Of a stretch of 64,000 bases of DNA, positions 1-8,945 are shown in pieces. The notes beneath the pieces are model-generated. The model saw nothing but the letters and a program-made list of their open reading frames with translations. It had not been told where the DNA came from and searched no databases. The position numbers and the translations under genes are program-made. Location of the stretch: the NCBI RefSeq assembly GCF_023476645.1, contig NZ_JAMCOJ010000003.1, positions 186,001 through 250,000 on the forward strand. Reading direction: 5' to 3'. Within the stretch, counting starts at the first letter, position 1; each line of letters opens with the position of its first letter. This stretch comes from Cellulophaga sp. 20_2_10 (GTDB taxonomy: Bacteria > Bacteroidota > Bacteroidia > Flavobacteriales > Flavobacteriaceae).

Positions 1-1065
1 AAAAGAATACAGTTCAGCATTATCTCCCAATGGGTGTCCTAAGTTTACAAACAAGTCGCCTTTTTCCAAATCTGGTTGTCCAACGTGCATTCCTAATTCA
101 GGATTATCAGTGGCCCACTGTGTTTCATAAGGTCTAGCATCAGCAGGTAAATCTGCAATACCTGGTGAACCTGCTCTGTTTGTAAGTTGTTGGTTGTAGT
201 ATCCTAATGTTAGGTTTATATAACCGCCATCTCCAAAGTTAAAAGAAGAATTCATATCTGCTGCAAAATTAAAACCATCACCTTCAGAGGTAATACCTGT
301 TCTTGCAGATACTGTTGTGTATTTTGCATTCTTTTTTAATACCATGTTAATTACACCAGCAATGGCATCAGAACCATATTGTGCAGATGCACCATCTCTT
401 AAAACTTCTACTCTTTCTATAGCAGCAGTTGGGATACTTTTTAAATCTACACCAACTTCACCTTTACCAGGTGTTCTGTTAAGGTATACTTGAGCACTTT
501 GATTTTTACGTTTACCGTTTACTAAAACTAAAGTTCTACTAGGGCCTAATCCACGTAGATCTGCAGGATCGTAATGTGCGGTAGCATCAGAAATAGCTTG
601 TGTTTGTGCGTTAAAAGAAGGTACTTTAAAGGTAAGCATTCTGTCTACCGTAGGTTTGCCACTACTAGTAAGTTCTGCTACGCCTATATTATCTATTGGC
701 ACAGGAGAATCTAGAATAGTCCTAGGTTTAGATCTGTTACCTGTTAATACCACTTCATCTAAAGCTAATCCTTCTTGCAAAGACATATTTACTTTTCCTG
801 CAGCATTTACAGTCATTTCTTTAGTGTTAAAACCAACTGAAGAAAATATTAAGGTCGCCGGGAAACTTTGTGCCGTTATGGTGTAGTTGCCATCAAAATC
901 GGTTGTAGTGCCCGTTGTAGTTCCTTTAATTACAATGTTTACTCCAGGTAAAACGTCATTGTTTTGGTCTGTAACTGTTCCGCTTATTTCACCCTGAGCC
1001 ATAGCAAACAGTGGTGTTATAAGGAAAATTAAACCAAGTACTTTTCTTGATAAATAATTTTTCAT
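1..1065 (-). CDS. TonB-dependent outer-membrane receptor, 5' part (runs off the window)
   Basis: The ATG is at 1065-1063 and the frame stays open to base 1, giving about 355 residues of a larger protein. The first 23 residues are a signal peptide ending LFAMAQ. Next comes a carboxypeptidase-regulatory-like (CarboxypepD_reg) domain with the usual GxVTDxxNxxLPGVNI and DFDGxY signatures (about residues 26-100). A plug domain follows, containing LVLVNGKRKN and VEVLRDGASAQYGSDAIAGV. This order is typical of Bacteroidota receptors that import large substrates with TonB energy. It resembles the iron-complex/OAR-like group rather than clear SusC, since no SusD partner is visible, but the partner could lie beyond base 1. 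The substrate cannot be told. No start alternative is needed because the signal peptide begins at this ATG. Confidence 0.9.
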   Translation of the reverse strand, partial: MKNYLSRKVLGLIFLITPLFAMAQGEISGTVTDQNNDVLPGVNIVIKGTTTGTTTDFDGNYTITAQSFPATLIFSSVGFNTKEMTVNAAGKVNMSLQEGLALDEVVLTGNRSKPRTILDSPVPIDNIGVAELTSSGKPTVDRMLTFKVPSFNAQTQAISDATAHYDPADLRGLGPSRTLVLVNGKRKNQSAQVYLNRTPGKGEVGVDLKSIPTAAIERVEVLRDGASAQYGSDAIAGVINMVLKKNAKYTTVSARTGITSEGDGFNFAADMNSSFNFGDGGYINLTLGYYNQQLTNRAGSPGIADLPADARPYETQWATDNPELGMHVGQPDLEKGDLFVNLGHPLGDNAELYSF

Positions 1066-1248
1066 TTAATTAAGTGTTTTATTAGTTATATGACAAGATA
1101 ATAACATTTAAACGATAAAAGCAAATAAAAAATTAACAAACGTTAGTTTTTAACATACAAAAATTAAGTTTTTCTTTATAATATTTTTCTTACTAAACTC
1201 TCTGGTTTTTAATAGTGATATAGTTTTTAAGTTAATGAGATACTTTTA

Positions 1249-1256
1249 TACCTTTG
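1249..1256 (+). promoter_or_regulatory. -7 box of the aspS promoter
   Basis: TACCTTTG matches the Bacteroidota -7 consensus TAnnTTTG and lies 25 bp before the aspS ATG, which predicts a very short leader. No strong -33 TTTG is visible; the region around 1224-1232 is only T/A rich. Confidence 0.6.
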
Positions 1257-1280
1257 CTTTTTTAAACTTTAGCTAAAGAA

Positions 1281-3032
1281 ATGTACAGAAGTCATAATTG
1301 TGGAGAATTAAATGCAGGCCATATTAACAAAGAGGTTACTCTTTCTGGTTGGGTGCAAAAATCAAGAGATAAGGGGTTTATTGTTTGGGTAGATATACGT
1401 GATAGATACGGAATTACTCAGTTGGTTTTTGATGAGGAACGTACAAGCAAAGAAATGTTAGAACGCGCTCAGAAATTAGGACGCGAATTTGTAATACAAG
1501 TTAAAGGTAAGGTAATTGAAAGGGCTTCTAAAAACCCTAATATGCCAACCGGCGAAATAGAGATTTTAGTTTCTGAGTTAACTATATTGAACAAGGCTTT
1601 AGTGCCACCATTTACTATTGAAGATGAAACTGACGGTGGTGAAGATGTACGTATGAAATATCGTTACTTAGATATTCGTAGAAATCCAGTTAAAAACAAT
1701 CTTATTTTTAGAAGTAAGGTTTCTATGGAGGTTCGTAATTTTTTATCAGGTAACGGATTTATAGAAGTTGAAACTCCTTATTTAATAAAGTCTACTCCAG
1801 AAGGAGCAAGAGATTTTGTTGTGCCTAGTCGCATGAACGGGGGGCAGTTTTATGCGTTGCCACAATCTCCACAAACTTTTAAGCAATTGCTTATGGTTGG
1901 TGGTATGGATAAATATTTTCAAATTGTAAAATGTTTTAGAGATGAAGATTTGCGCGCAGATCGTCAGCCAGAGTTTACGCAGATAGATTGTGAAATGGCT
2001 TTTGTAGAGCAAGAAGATATTTTAAATATTTTTGAAGATTTAACACGTCACTTACTTAAAAATGTGAACGGTGTAGAGGTTGACAAATTTCCGCGTATGT
2101 TATATGATGATGCTATGCGTTTGTACGGGAATGACAAGCCAGACATTAGATTTGGAATGGAATTTGGCGAGCTTAATGATATTACACAACACAAAGATTT
2201 TAAGGTCTTTAATGATGCTGAATTAGTTGTTGGTATAGCTGTTCCAGGAGGTAATGCATATACAAGAAAAGAGATAGATAAATTAATAGATTGGGTAAAG
2301 CGTCCACAAGTTGGTGCTTTAGGTATGATTTATTCTCGTTGTAATGATGATGGTTCTTTTAAATCTTCTGTAGATAAATTTTATGATCAAGACGATCTTG
2401 CTAAATGGGCAGAAAGAACAGGGGCTAAATCAGGAGATTTAGTTTGTGTATTATCTGGATCTACAAATAAAGTGCGTGCACAATTAAGTGCTTTGCGTAT
2501 GGAGCTAGCAACACGTTTAGGTTTACGTGATCCTAAAGTATTTGCTCCATTATGGGTTATAGATTTTCCTTTATTAGAGTTAGATGAAGAAACAGGTCAT
2601 TACCATGCAATGCATCATCCATTTACGTCTCCAAAACCAGGTCAGTTAGAATTGTTAGATACAGACCCAGGAGCAGTAAAAGCTAATGCCTATGATTTAG
2701 TTTTAAATGGAAACGAAATAGGAGGTGGTTCTATACGTATACACGATAAAGAAACACAGGCTACAATGTTTAAGCATTTAGGCTTTACACCAGAAGAGGC
2801 AAAAGAACAGTTTGGCTTTTTAATGGATGCTTTTCAATATGGAGCGCCACCACATGGAGGTTTAGCTTTTGGTTTAGATAGATTAGTTTCTATTTTAGGC
2901 GGACAAGAAACTATTAGAGATTTTATTGCATTCCCTAAAAATAATAGTGGTAGAGATGTAATGATAGATGCTCCTGCTCAGTTAGGCCAAGAGCAACTAG
3001 ATGAATTAAAATTACAGCTTAAAACAAAATAA
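1281..3032 (+). CDS. aspS: Aspartyl-tRNA synthetase
   Basis: Class II aminoacyl-tRNA synthetase that charges tRNA-Asp with aspartate in the cytoplasm. At 583 residues it has the usual bacterial length, which includes the GAD insertion domain. An N-terminal OB-fold anticodon-binding domain (about residues 1-110, starting [10 protein letters not shown]) is followed by the catalytic core. Motif 2 ([18 protein letters not shown], about 219-236) and motif 3 ([10 protein letters not shown], about 527-536) are intact. The ClC gene follows after 24 bp on the same strand. A TAnnTTTG box 25 bp upstream supports this start. Whether it also charges tRNA-Asn cannot be decided from this window. Confidence 0.97.
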   Translation: MYRSHNCGELNAGHINKEVTLSGWVQKSRDKGFIVWVDIRDRYGITQLVFDEERTSKEMLERAQKLGREFVIQVKGKVIERASKNPNMPTGEIEILVSELTILNKALVPPFTIEDETDGGEDVRMKYRYLDIRRNPVKNNLIFRSKVSMEVRNFLSGNGFIEVETPYLIKSTPEGARDFVVPSRMNGGQFYALPQSPQTFKQLLMVGGMDKYFQIVKCFRDEDLRADRQPEFTQIDCEMAFVEQEDILNIFEDLTRHLLKNVNGVEVDKFPRMLYDDAMRLYGNDKPDIRFGMEFGELNDITQHKDFKVFNDAELVVGIAVPGGNAYTRKEIDKLIDWVKRPQVGALGMIYSRCNDDGSFKSSVDKFYDQDDLAKWAERTGAKSGDLVCVLSGSTNKVRAQLSALRMELATRLGLRDPKVFAPLWVIDFPLLELDEETGHYHAMHHPFTSPKPGQLELLDTDPGAVKANAYDLVLNGNEIGGGSIRIHDKETQATMFKHLGFTPEEAKEQFGFLMDAFQYGAPPHGGLAFGLDRLVSILGGQETIRDFIAFPKNNSGRDVMIDAPAQLGQEQLDELKLQLKTK

Positions 3033-3056
3033 TTAAGAATATTAAAACACCGCGTA

Positions 3057-4844
3057 ATGTTTAATAAAAAATTGCTTAAACGAATATTAGTCTGGAGAGC
3101 AAAACACATTACAAATAGGCAATTTATATACATTCTTAGTGTTATTGTAGGTATAACATCTGGTATTGGCGCAGTGTTGTTAAAAAATGCTACGCATTTT
3201 ATACAACATGCTTTAGAAGGTAAGTTGGTGGCTAATTACCACCATGCATTTTATTTTTTATCGCCAATACTAGGTTTTTTCTTAGTATACCTATGTGTAA
3301 AATATATTATTAGAAATAAAGTTAGTCACGGTATACCATCTACTTTGTATGCTATTGCTAAGCGGAAGGGACTAATGAAGAGGTACCAAATGTTTGGTTC
3401 TTTAATTACAGCACCCATAACTGTTGGTTTTGGTGGTTCTGTTGGTTTAGAAGGGCCAACGGTAGCAACGGGAGCTGCAATAAGTTCTAACTTGTCTCGG
3501 TTTTTTCATTTAGACCAGACTACACGTAATTTACTTATTAGTTGTGCTGCGGCAGGTGCCCTCTCTTCAATATTTAAAGCGCCTATTGCAGCAATTGTTT
3601 TTGCTATAGAGGTTTTTAGTTTGGATCTTACCATAGCTTCTATGTTGCCTTTACTATTGGCATCGTTATCAGCAATAATTACTTCTTATTTTTTCTTTGG
3701 TGATGATGTATTACTTCCTTTTAAAATAGAAGATAAATTTGTTATTGCTGATGTGCCTTTTTATATGGCATTGGGTGTAGTAGCAGCTTTAGTTTCTATG
3801 TATTACACAGAAGTTTATGATCGTATTCAGCAATTTTTTGATAAAATAGAGTCGCCCATAAAACGTGTTTTAATCGGAGGTGTATCTATTGGTGTCTTGG
3901 TTTATTTTATTCCACCACTTTATGGTGAAGGTTTCGATGTTATAAATCACCTTATAGCAGGGCATCCAGAAAAAGCACTGGCAATTAACTCGCTACACTT
4001 AGATCTAGAAAATGTTTGGGTTATAATTGCACTTTTAGCCGGATTGGTCTTTTTTAAGGTTATCGCAGGTTCGCTGACTTTTGGAGCTGGTGGTGTAGGT
4101 GGTATTTTTGCCCCAACCTTGTTTATGGGCAGTATTATGGGGAACTGTTTTGCAAAGATTATTAATAATAGTGGTTTAGTTAATGACCCTGTGTCCGAGA
4201 GTAATTTTACACTTATTGGTATGGCCGGACTTATGGCTGGAGTACTGCATGCGCCATTAACTGCAATATTTCTTATTGCTGAGGTGACGGGTGGTTATGA
4301 GCTTTTTGTACCGTTAATGATTACTTCAACATTATCTTTTGGTATTACGAAGTACTTTTATCCGCATTCTGTATATACTATGGAACTTGGGCGTAAAGGG
4401 GAATTGTTAACCCATGACAAGGATCATGCGGTACTTACATTAATGGATATAGATACGGTTATAGAGACTAATTTTATTCCGTTAAATAAAAAAATGACTT
4501 TAGGTGATGTTGTACATAGTGCTATTGTTAAGTCTAATCGTAATATTTTTCCTGTTCTTGATAAAAAAGGACATGCGTTAGAAGGTATTCTACTTTTAGA
4601 TGATATAAGAGACGTTATGTTTAAACAAGAACTTTACAAGACGCTAAAAGTAGCAGATTTTATGCGTAGTGTGCCAGATGTAATCGTTTATGAAGAGGAT
4701 AATGTACAAGCGGTAATGAATAAGTTTCAACTTTCTGGCGCTTGGAATTTGCCTATAATTAAAGAAGGTAAGTATATTGGGTTTGTTTCTAAATCTAAAT
4801 TGTTAACCGCTTACAGGAAAAAATTAATAGATTTTACAAAATAA
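3057..4844 (+). CDS. ClC-family chloride channel/transporter with CBS domains
   Basis: Integral membrane anion channel or H+/Cl- exchanger of 595 residues. The first ~440 residues are hydrophobic ClC helices and the rest is a cytoplasmic CBS pair (from about 455). Selectivity-filter segments are visible: GLEGP (130-134, with the gating glutamate at 132) and GGIFAPTLFMGS. Two positions differ from the E. coli ClC-ec1 exchanger. The GSGIP serine segment reads SHGIP (90-94), and the position matching the internal proton glutamate appears to be Val in FAIEVFS, which could mean channel-like rather than exchange behaviour; this rests on alignment by eye. It sits 24 bp after aspS and 5 bp before a small membrane protein, probably one transcript. 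Confidence 0.93.
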   Translation: MFNKKLLKRILVWRAKHITNRQFIYILSVIVGITSGIGAVLLKNATHFIQHALEGKLVANYHHAFYFLSPILGFFLVYLCVKYIIRNKVSHGIPSTLYAIAKRKGLMKRYQMFGSLITAPITVGFGGSVGLEGPTVATGAAISSNLSRFFHLDQTTRNLLISCAAAGALSSIFKAPIAAIVFAIEVFSLDLTIASMLPLLLASLSAIITSYFFFGDDVLLPFKIEDKFVIADVPFYMALGVVAALVSMYYTEVYDRIQQFFDKIESPIKRVLIGGVSIGVLVYFIPPLYGEGFDVINHLIAGHPEKALAINSLHLDLENVWVIIALLAGLVFFKVIAGSLTFGAGGVGGIFAPTLFMGSIMGNCFAKIINNSGLVNDPVSESNFTLIGMAGLMAGVLHAPLTAIFLIAEVTGGYELFVPLMITSTLSFGITKYFYPHSVYTMELGRKGELLTHDKDHAVLTLMDIDTVIETNFIPLNKKMTLGDVVHSAIVKSNRNIFPVLDKKGHALEGILLLDDIRDVMFKQELYKTLKVADFMRSVPDVIVYEEDNVQAVMNKFQLSGAWNLPIIKEGKYIGFVSKSKLLTAYRKKLIDFTK

Positions 4845-4849
4845 TAAGT

Positions 4850-5104
4850 ATGATGAAATATAGTAGTGGTATAGTGGCGCTTATATCTATTGGTTTAATA
4901 ATCTACGGTTTTACCTTATTAGAGACCAATGAGCTTGTAGCTCATAAATGTATTGGCTTTGGAACGGTTGGAATATTTTTTATAGCAATGCCTCTTTTTT
5001 TAATCAGAGTTAGTAAGGGAAAGAAGGTTAAAGATTACATGTTAAACGAAGAGAATATTAGAAAAATGCAAGGAAAGCACCTGGAAAAGACTAAGGATCA
5101 GTGA
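4850..5104 (+). CDS. Small two-helix membrane protein, function unknown
   Basis: An 84-residue protein that I do not recognise as a named family. Two hydrophobic stretches (about residues 6-25 and 34-53) are separated by a short loop, and a charged Lys/Glu-rich tail follows (about 54-84), suggesting two membrane helices with a cytoplasmic C-terminus. The start has two consecutive ATG codons and either could be used. It follows the ClC gene by 5 bp, so it is probably co-transcribed, but nothing shows a functional link. Confidence 0.75.
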   Translation: MMKYSSGIVALISIGLIIYGFTLLETNELVAHKCIGFGTVGIFFIAMPLFLIRVSKGKKVKDYMLNEENIRKMQGKHLEKTKDQ

Positions 5105-5133
5105 TTTTATGTCGATTTTAAGTTCTGTTTACA

Positions 5134-5161
5134 TTGCTCTAATTAAAATATGTTATATTTG
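5134..5161 (+). promoter_or_regulatory. Promoter of the cold-shock gene
   Basis: The -33 TTG (5134-5136) and -7 box TATATTTG (5154-5161) are 17 bp apart, a good Bacteroidota promoter. It implies a leader of roughly 20-25 nt before the ATG at 5191. Confidence 0.65.
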
Positions 5162-5190
5162 AGTATTAACATTTTTTATAACTTATTTTA

Positions 5191-5382
5191 ATGACTGGAA
5201 CAGTAAAATTTTATAATGACTCTAAGGGATTTGGATTCATTACAAACGACGAAACAGGAAAAGATATTTTTGTTCATGCAACTTCATTGAACGGAACTGA
5301 ATTAAACGAAGGTGACAAAGTAGAGTACGTAGAGGAAGAAGGAAGAAAAGGAGTGGTTGCTGGCCAAGTGCAAGTAATCTAA
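5191..5382 (+). CDS. Cold-shock domain protein (CspA family)
   Basis: A 63-residue single OB-fold nucleic-acid-binding protein, the usual length for bacterial Csp RNA chaperones that melt mRNA structure. Both RNA-binding motifs are present: RNP1 KGFGFI (12-17) and RNP2 DIFVHA (25-30). The acidic segment DKVEYVEEEGRKG near the end is typical. It has its own promoter and a strong terminator, so it is a monocistronic gene. Whether it is cold-induced or constitutive cannot be told from sequence. Confidence 0.95.
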   Translation: MTGTVKFYNDSKGFGFITNDETGKDIFVHATSLNGTELNEGDKVEYVEEEGRKGVVAGQVQVI

Positions 5383-5409
5383 TAAAGTATATTTATTTTG
5401 ATTAAGAAA

Positions 5410-5440
5410 AAAGCCTTGCAATTTGCAAGGCTTTCTGTTT
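5410..5440. terminator. Bidirectional terminator between csp and tadA
   Basis: An 11-bp perfect stem (AAAGCCTTGCA at 5410-5420 with TGCAAGGCTTT at 5424-5434) and a 3-nt loop, flanked by A-rich and T-rich tracts. It lies between convergent genes and can serve both. Confidence 0.85.
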
Positions 5441-5451
5441 TATAGGCTTTT

Positions 5452-5901
5452 CTAATTTAAGTTTCGTTTTTGTATAAAGAAGCGCTTTAATAGGTCGGAA
5501 GCCTCTTTTTCTAGCAAGCCACCTGTCATTTTTGTTTTTGGGTGTAATTTTGTACCCATAGCTCCACAGCCCCTTTTAGGATCGTTTGCAGCATATACTA
5601 TTTTAGAGATCTGACTCCAATATAACGCCCCTGCGCACATTTGGCAAGGTTCTAAGGTTACATATAGCGTGCAATTTTCTAAGTATTTTCCGCCTAAGAA
5701 ATTTGCTGCAGATGTAATAGCTTGCATTTCTGCATGTGCAGTAACATCGTTTAGTTGTTCTGTTAAGTTGTGTGCTCTAGCAATTATTCTGTTGTCAATT
5801 ACAATAACGGCGCCAACGGGCACTTCACCTTTATCAAAAGCTGCTTGTGCTTCTTCTAAAGCTTTTTTCATAAAGTAATTATCGTCAAAAGGATTTATCA
5901 T
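5452..5901 (-). CDS. tadA: tRNA-specific adenosine deaminase (or related nucleoside deaminase)
   Basis: A zinc-dependent cytidine/deoxycytidylate deaminase-fold enzyme of 149 residues. TadA converts A34 to inosine in tRNA-Arg(ACG), allowing wobble decoding. The zinc ligands and catalytic glutamate are visible as HAE (56-58) and PCQMC (85-89). Length and the motif VPVGAVIV near the start match TadA. Some members of this family are guanine deaminases; the PCxMCAGA motif fits TadA well. It is monocistronic, converging with csp across a shared terminator. Confidence 0.88.
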   Translation of the reverse strand: MINPFDDNYFMKKALEEAQAAFDKGEVPVGAVIVIDNRIIARAHNLTEQLNDVTAHAEMQAITSAANFLGGKYLENCTLYVTLEPCQMCAGALYWSQISKIVYAANDPKRGCGAMGTKLHPKTKMTGGLLEKEASDLLKRFFIQKRNLN

Positions 5902-6054
5902 AAAATCAAAAGTATAAAAATTAGCAACACCGCTTGTTATCTAATTCACGGTTTTTATCCACTTTTAAAAAACAAAATACATGCTTTATGTATAACAATT
6001 GGCTGTAAACGTATAACTCTTTACTTATTTCTTTATTTACTCATAAATACCATT

Positions 6055-6062
6055 TAAATTTG
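6055..6062 (+). promoter_or_regulatory. -7 box of the dxs promoter
   Basis: TAAATTTG, a perfect TAnnTTTG, ends 8 bp before the dxs ATG at 6071. Transcription would therefore start at or beside the start codon, a leaderless or almost leaderless mRNA. Confidence 0.55.
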
Positions 6063-6070
6063 TTATTTAA

Positions 6071-7840
6071 ATGACATATTTAGACAACATTACAACTCCT
6101 GAAGATTTGCGTAAAATACCTGCGCAAGACTTGCCTATTGTGGCGCAAGAGTTACGAGATTTTATTATTGATATAGTAGCAACTAAGGAAGGTCATTTAG
6201 GCGCTAGTTTGGGTGTTGTAGAGTTAACCATTGCATTGCATTATGTTTTTAATACACCTGTAGATAAGTTAATCTGGGATGTTGGTCATCAAGCATACGG
6301 ACATAAAATACTAACAGGGAGAAAAGCTGTTTTTGATACCAATAGAAGACTAAATGGTATAAGTGGTTTTCCTAAAAGAGGAGAAAGTATATACGATGAT
6401 TTTGGAACAGGACATAGTTCTACATCTATTTCTGCTATTTTAGGTATGGCAATTGCTTCCAAGTTAAAAGGCGAGACTATTAAACAGCATATTGCAGTAA
6501 TTGGGGATGCGTCTATAGCTAGTGGTATGGCTTTTGAAGGTCTAAATCATGCGGGGGTTACAAATGCCAATGTATTAATAATTTTAAACGATAACGCTAT
6601 TGGTATAGATCCAAGTGTTGGCGCTTTAAAACAATACCTTACCAATGTAAAAAAAGGTAAGGCAAAACAGGATAATATTTTTGAAGCTTTAAATTTTGAT
6701 TATTCAGGTCCAATAGATGGTCATAACCTAACGAAACTTATAGCTGAGTTAGAACGATTAAAATCTGTTTCTGGACCTAAGTTTTTGCACATTATAACAA
6801 CAAAGGGAAAAGGACTTAGAAAAGCGGAAGAGAACCAAGTTGTATATCACGCTCCAGGTAAATTTAATAAGCTTACGGGAGACTTATTGCCTAAAAGTAA
6901 TGGTGATGGTATTCCAAAATATCAAGATGTTTTTGGGTTAACTATTGTAGAGTTAGCTAAAAAAAATAAGAATATTGTGGGTATTACACCCGCAATGCCA
7001 ACAGGAAGTTCTTTAAAAATTATGATGGAAGAAATTCCGGATAGAGCTTTTGATGTTGGTATAGCAGAGCAACACGCAGTAACATTAGCAGCTGGTATGG
7101 TTGCAGAAGGTTTAATACCGTATTGTAATATATATTCTACTTTTTTACAGCGTGCTTATGACCAAGTTATACATGATGTAGCCTTGCAAAATTTACCAGT
7201 AATATTTTGTTTAGATAGAGCTGGGTTGGTTGGTGAGGATGGAGCTACACATCACGGAGTTTATGATTTGGCGTATTTACGTTGCATACCAAACTTAATA
7301 ATATATGCTCCTATGAACGAGTTGGAGCTAAGGAATATAATGTATACAGCTCAATTAGGTTTGTCAAACCCAATTGCTATTAGATACCCTAGAGGAAGAG
7401 GTGTAACCAAAGATTGGAGGCAACCTTTTAAGAAAATTAAAATAGGAGAAGCACAAGAATTAAAAAAAGGCACAGAAATTGCGGTCTTGTCGGTTGGGCA
7501 CATCGGTAATATGGTAGCGTCTGTTTTAGATAATTTGGGTAATGTTACAATTGGCCATATAAATATGGGTTTTGTTAAACCTTTAGATATTAGTAAATTA
7601 ATGTCTATTTTTGACAATTACTCAAAAATTATTACTATTGAGGATGGCTGTAGAATAGGTGGTTTTGGAAGTGCAATTTTAGAGTTTGCAAACACCTATA
7701 ATTTCGACAATAAAATAACAGTTTTGGGTATAGAGGATGTTTTTGTGCAGCACGGTAGTGTAGCGCAATTGCATGAGCTAAATAATATAGGAGAAAAAAG
7801 TTTTAGAAATTATATAGAATCATTGTATACTAATGAATAG
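6071..7840 (+). CDS. dxs: 1-deoxy-D-xylulose-5-phosphate synthase
   Basis: Thiamine-diphosphate transketolase-type enzyme that condenses pyruvate and glyceraldehyde 3-phosphate, the first step of the MEP isoprenoid pathway. At 589 residues it is somewhat shorter than the common ~620. The N-terminal part has the histidine motif GHLGASLG and the TPP-binding region GDASIASGMAFEGLNHAG (about 145) with a later NDN. The middle pyrimidine-binding region has IAEQHAVTLAAG (about 330). The usual GDG of the TPP motif is GDA here. The 3' end overlaps the next gene by 8 bp. The polyprenyl synthase at 45983 would use its downstream products, though the two are far apart. Confidence 0.93.
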   Translation: MTYLDNITTPEDLRKIPAQDLPIVAQELRDFIIDIVATKEGHLGASLGVVELTIALHYVFNTPVDKLIWDVGHQAYGHKILTGRKAVFDTNRRLNGISGFPKRGESIYDDFGTGHSSTSISAILGMAIASKLKGETIKQHIAVIGDASIASGMAFEGLNHAGVTNANVLIILNDNAIGIDPSVGALKQYLTNVKKGKAKQDNIFEALNFDYSGPIDGHNLTKLIAELERLKSVSGPKFLHIITTKGKGLRKAEENQVVYHAPGKFNKLTGDLLPKSNGDGIPKYQDVFGLTIVELAKKNKNIVGITPAMPTGSSLKIMMEEIPDRAFDVGIAEQHAVTLAAGMVAEGLIPYCNIYSTFLQRAYDQVIHDVALQNLPVIFCLDRAGLVGEDGATHHGVYDLAYLRCIPNLIIYAPMNELELRNIMYTAQLGLSNPIAIRYPRGRGVTKDWRQPFKKIKIGEAQELKKGTEIAVLSVGHIGNMVASVLDNLGNVTIGHINMGFVKPLDISKLMSIFDNYSKIITIEDGCRIGGFGSAILEFANTYNFDNKITVLGIEDVFVQHGSVAQLHELNNIGEKSFRNYIESLYTNE

Positions 7841-8945
7841 GAATATGTTTAAAAGGGTGATTGTACTTTTGGTTTTGGTCTTCTGTTTTAAAAGTGTTAA
7901 TGCGCAAGTTAGGAATCCTTTAGAAGTGGACTCGGTAAAAGTAGATACCACTATTGTTGGTACTATTGTGGTTAGAAGAAATCAAGATAAAATAAAGCAA
8001 ATTCCAAGAGGGGTTAAGTTAGCTAACCCACGTATTACGTATGAAGCTAGCCCAAGAAAAGAAAAGTTCGATTGGTTTAAAATACCTTCTTTTTGGGATA
8101 AAACAAACCATTTTGGAGTTGCAATTAATGAAGTTGCTTTTGTTAATTGGAAAGCAGGTGGTAATAACTCTGTCTCCGCTATTGGTGATGTTAAGTTTGT
8201 TAGAAATTATAAGTTTAGATACGTACAATGGAACAATAGTTTGGATCTTAGATTTGGACTAAGTGCAATTGAGGGTGAAAAGCTTAGAAAGGCGGATGAT
8301 GCCATACGTTTTAGTTCAACTTTTGCATATAGAAGAGATACTATAAGTAATTGGTATTATTCTGTTAAGGCTAATTTTAATTCGCAATTTGCGGATGGTT
8401 ATAAATACCCAGACACGGAAAATCTAATTTCTAAATTTATGGCTCCTGGTTATCTATTTTTAGGTGTAGGTACATCGTATATCCCAGAAGGAAAAAAGTT
8501 TAATTTATATATTTCTCCAATAACTCAAAAAGCAACATTTGTTTTAGATGATAATTTGGCAAATTCGGGTGCTTTTGGTGTTGAAAAAGCAGAAAGGGAT
8601 GCTGATGGAAACATTACTAAAAAAGGGGAGAAATCATTAATGGAGCTAGGCTTCTTGGTAACTAATACTTGGAAAACAGAAATATATACAAATATGACAT
8701 TGGAGCATGAGGTGTCTTTGTATACAGATTACCTTAATAGTTTTGGCAATGTAGATGTAGATTGGGAGCTACGACTTGGTATGAAAGTAAACGAGTATGT
8801 AAAAGCAACCATTGGCACCAATTTGTTATATGATGATGATATACTTTTTGATGAAGTGGTGACAGATGGCGTAGTAACTACACGCGGAAGGCCTAAAATA
8901 CAGTTTAAGCAATTACTTGGTGTAGGTTTATCTTATGATTTTTAA
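7833..8945 (+). CDS. DUF3078 family outer-membrane protein
   Basis: A 370-residue secreted protein with a signal peptide of about 25 residues (ending SVNAQ). The body is rich in alternating aromatic/polar strands (for example NHFGVAINEVAFVNWKAGG) and it ends in LLGVGLSYDF, a C-terminal aromatic residue typical of outer-membrane beta-barrels. The sequence resembles the Bacteroidota DUF3078 family, whose function is unknown to me. Its ATG lies inside the end of dxs (8-bp overlap), so the two are probably translationally coupled. Its stop overlaps the convergent dgt stop by 4 bp. Confidence 0.8.
   Translation: MNRNMFKRVIVLLVLVFCFKSVNAQVRNPLEVDSVKVDTTIVGTIVVRRNQDKIKQIPRGVKLANPRITYEASPRKEKFDWFKIPSFWDKTNHFGVAINEVAFVNWKAGGNNSVSAIGDVKFVRNYKFRYVQWNNSLDLRFGLSAIEGEKLRKADDAIRFSSTFAYRRDTISNWYYSVKANFNSQFADGYKYPDTENLISKFMAPGYLFLGVGTSYIPEGKKFNLYISPITQKATFVLDDNLANSGAFGVEKAERDADGNITKKGEKSLMELGFLVTNTWKTEIYTNMTLEHEVSLYTDYLNSFGNVDVDWELRLGMKVNEYVKATIGTNLLYDDDILFDEVVTDGVVTTRGRPKIQFKQLLGVGLSYDF

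Noticed and set aside
656-886. 76-codon plus-strand ORF
   Set aside because: Antisense to the TonB receptor plug region, whose frame, signal peptide and motifs are clear.
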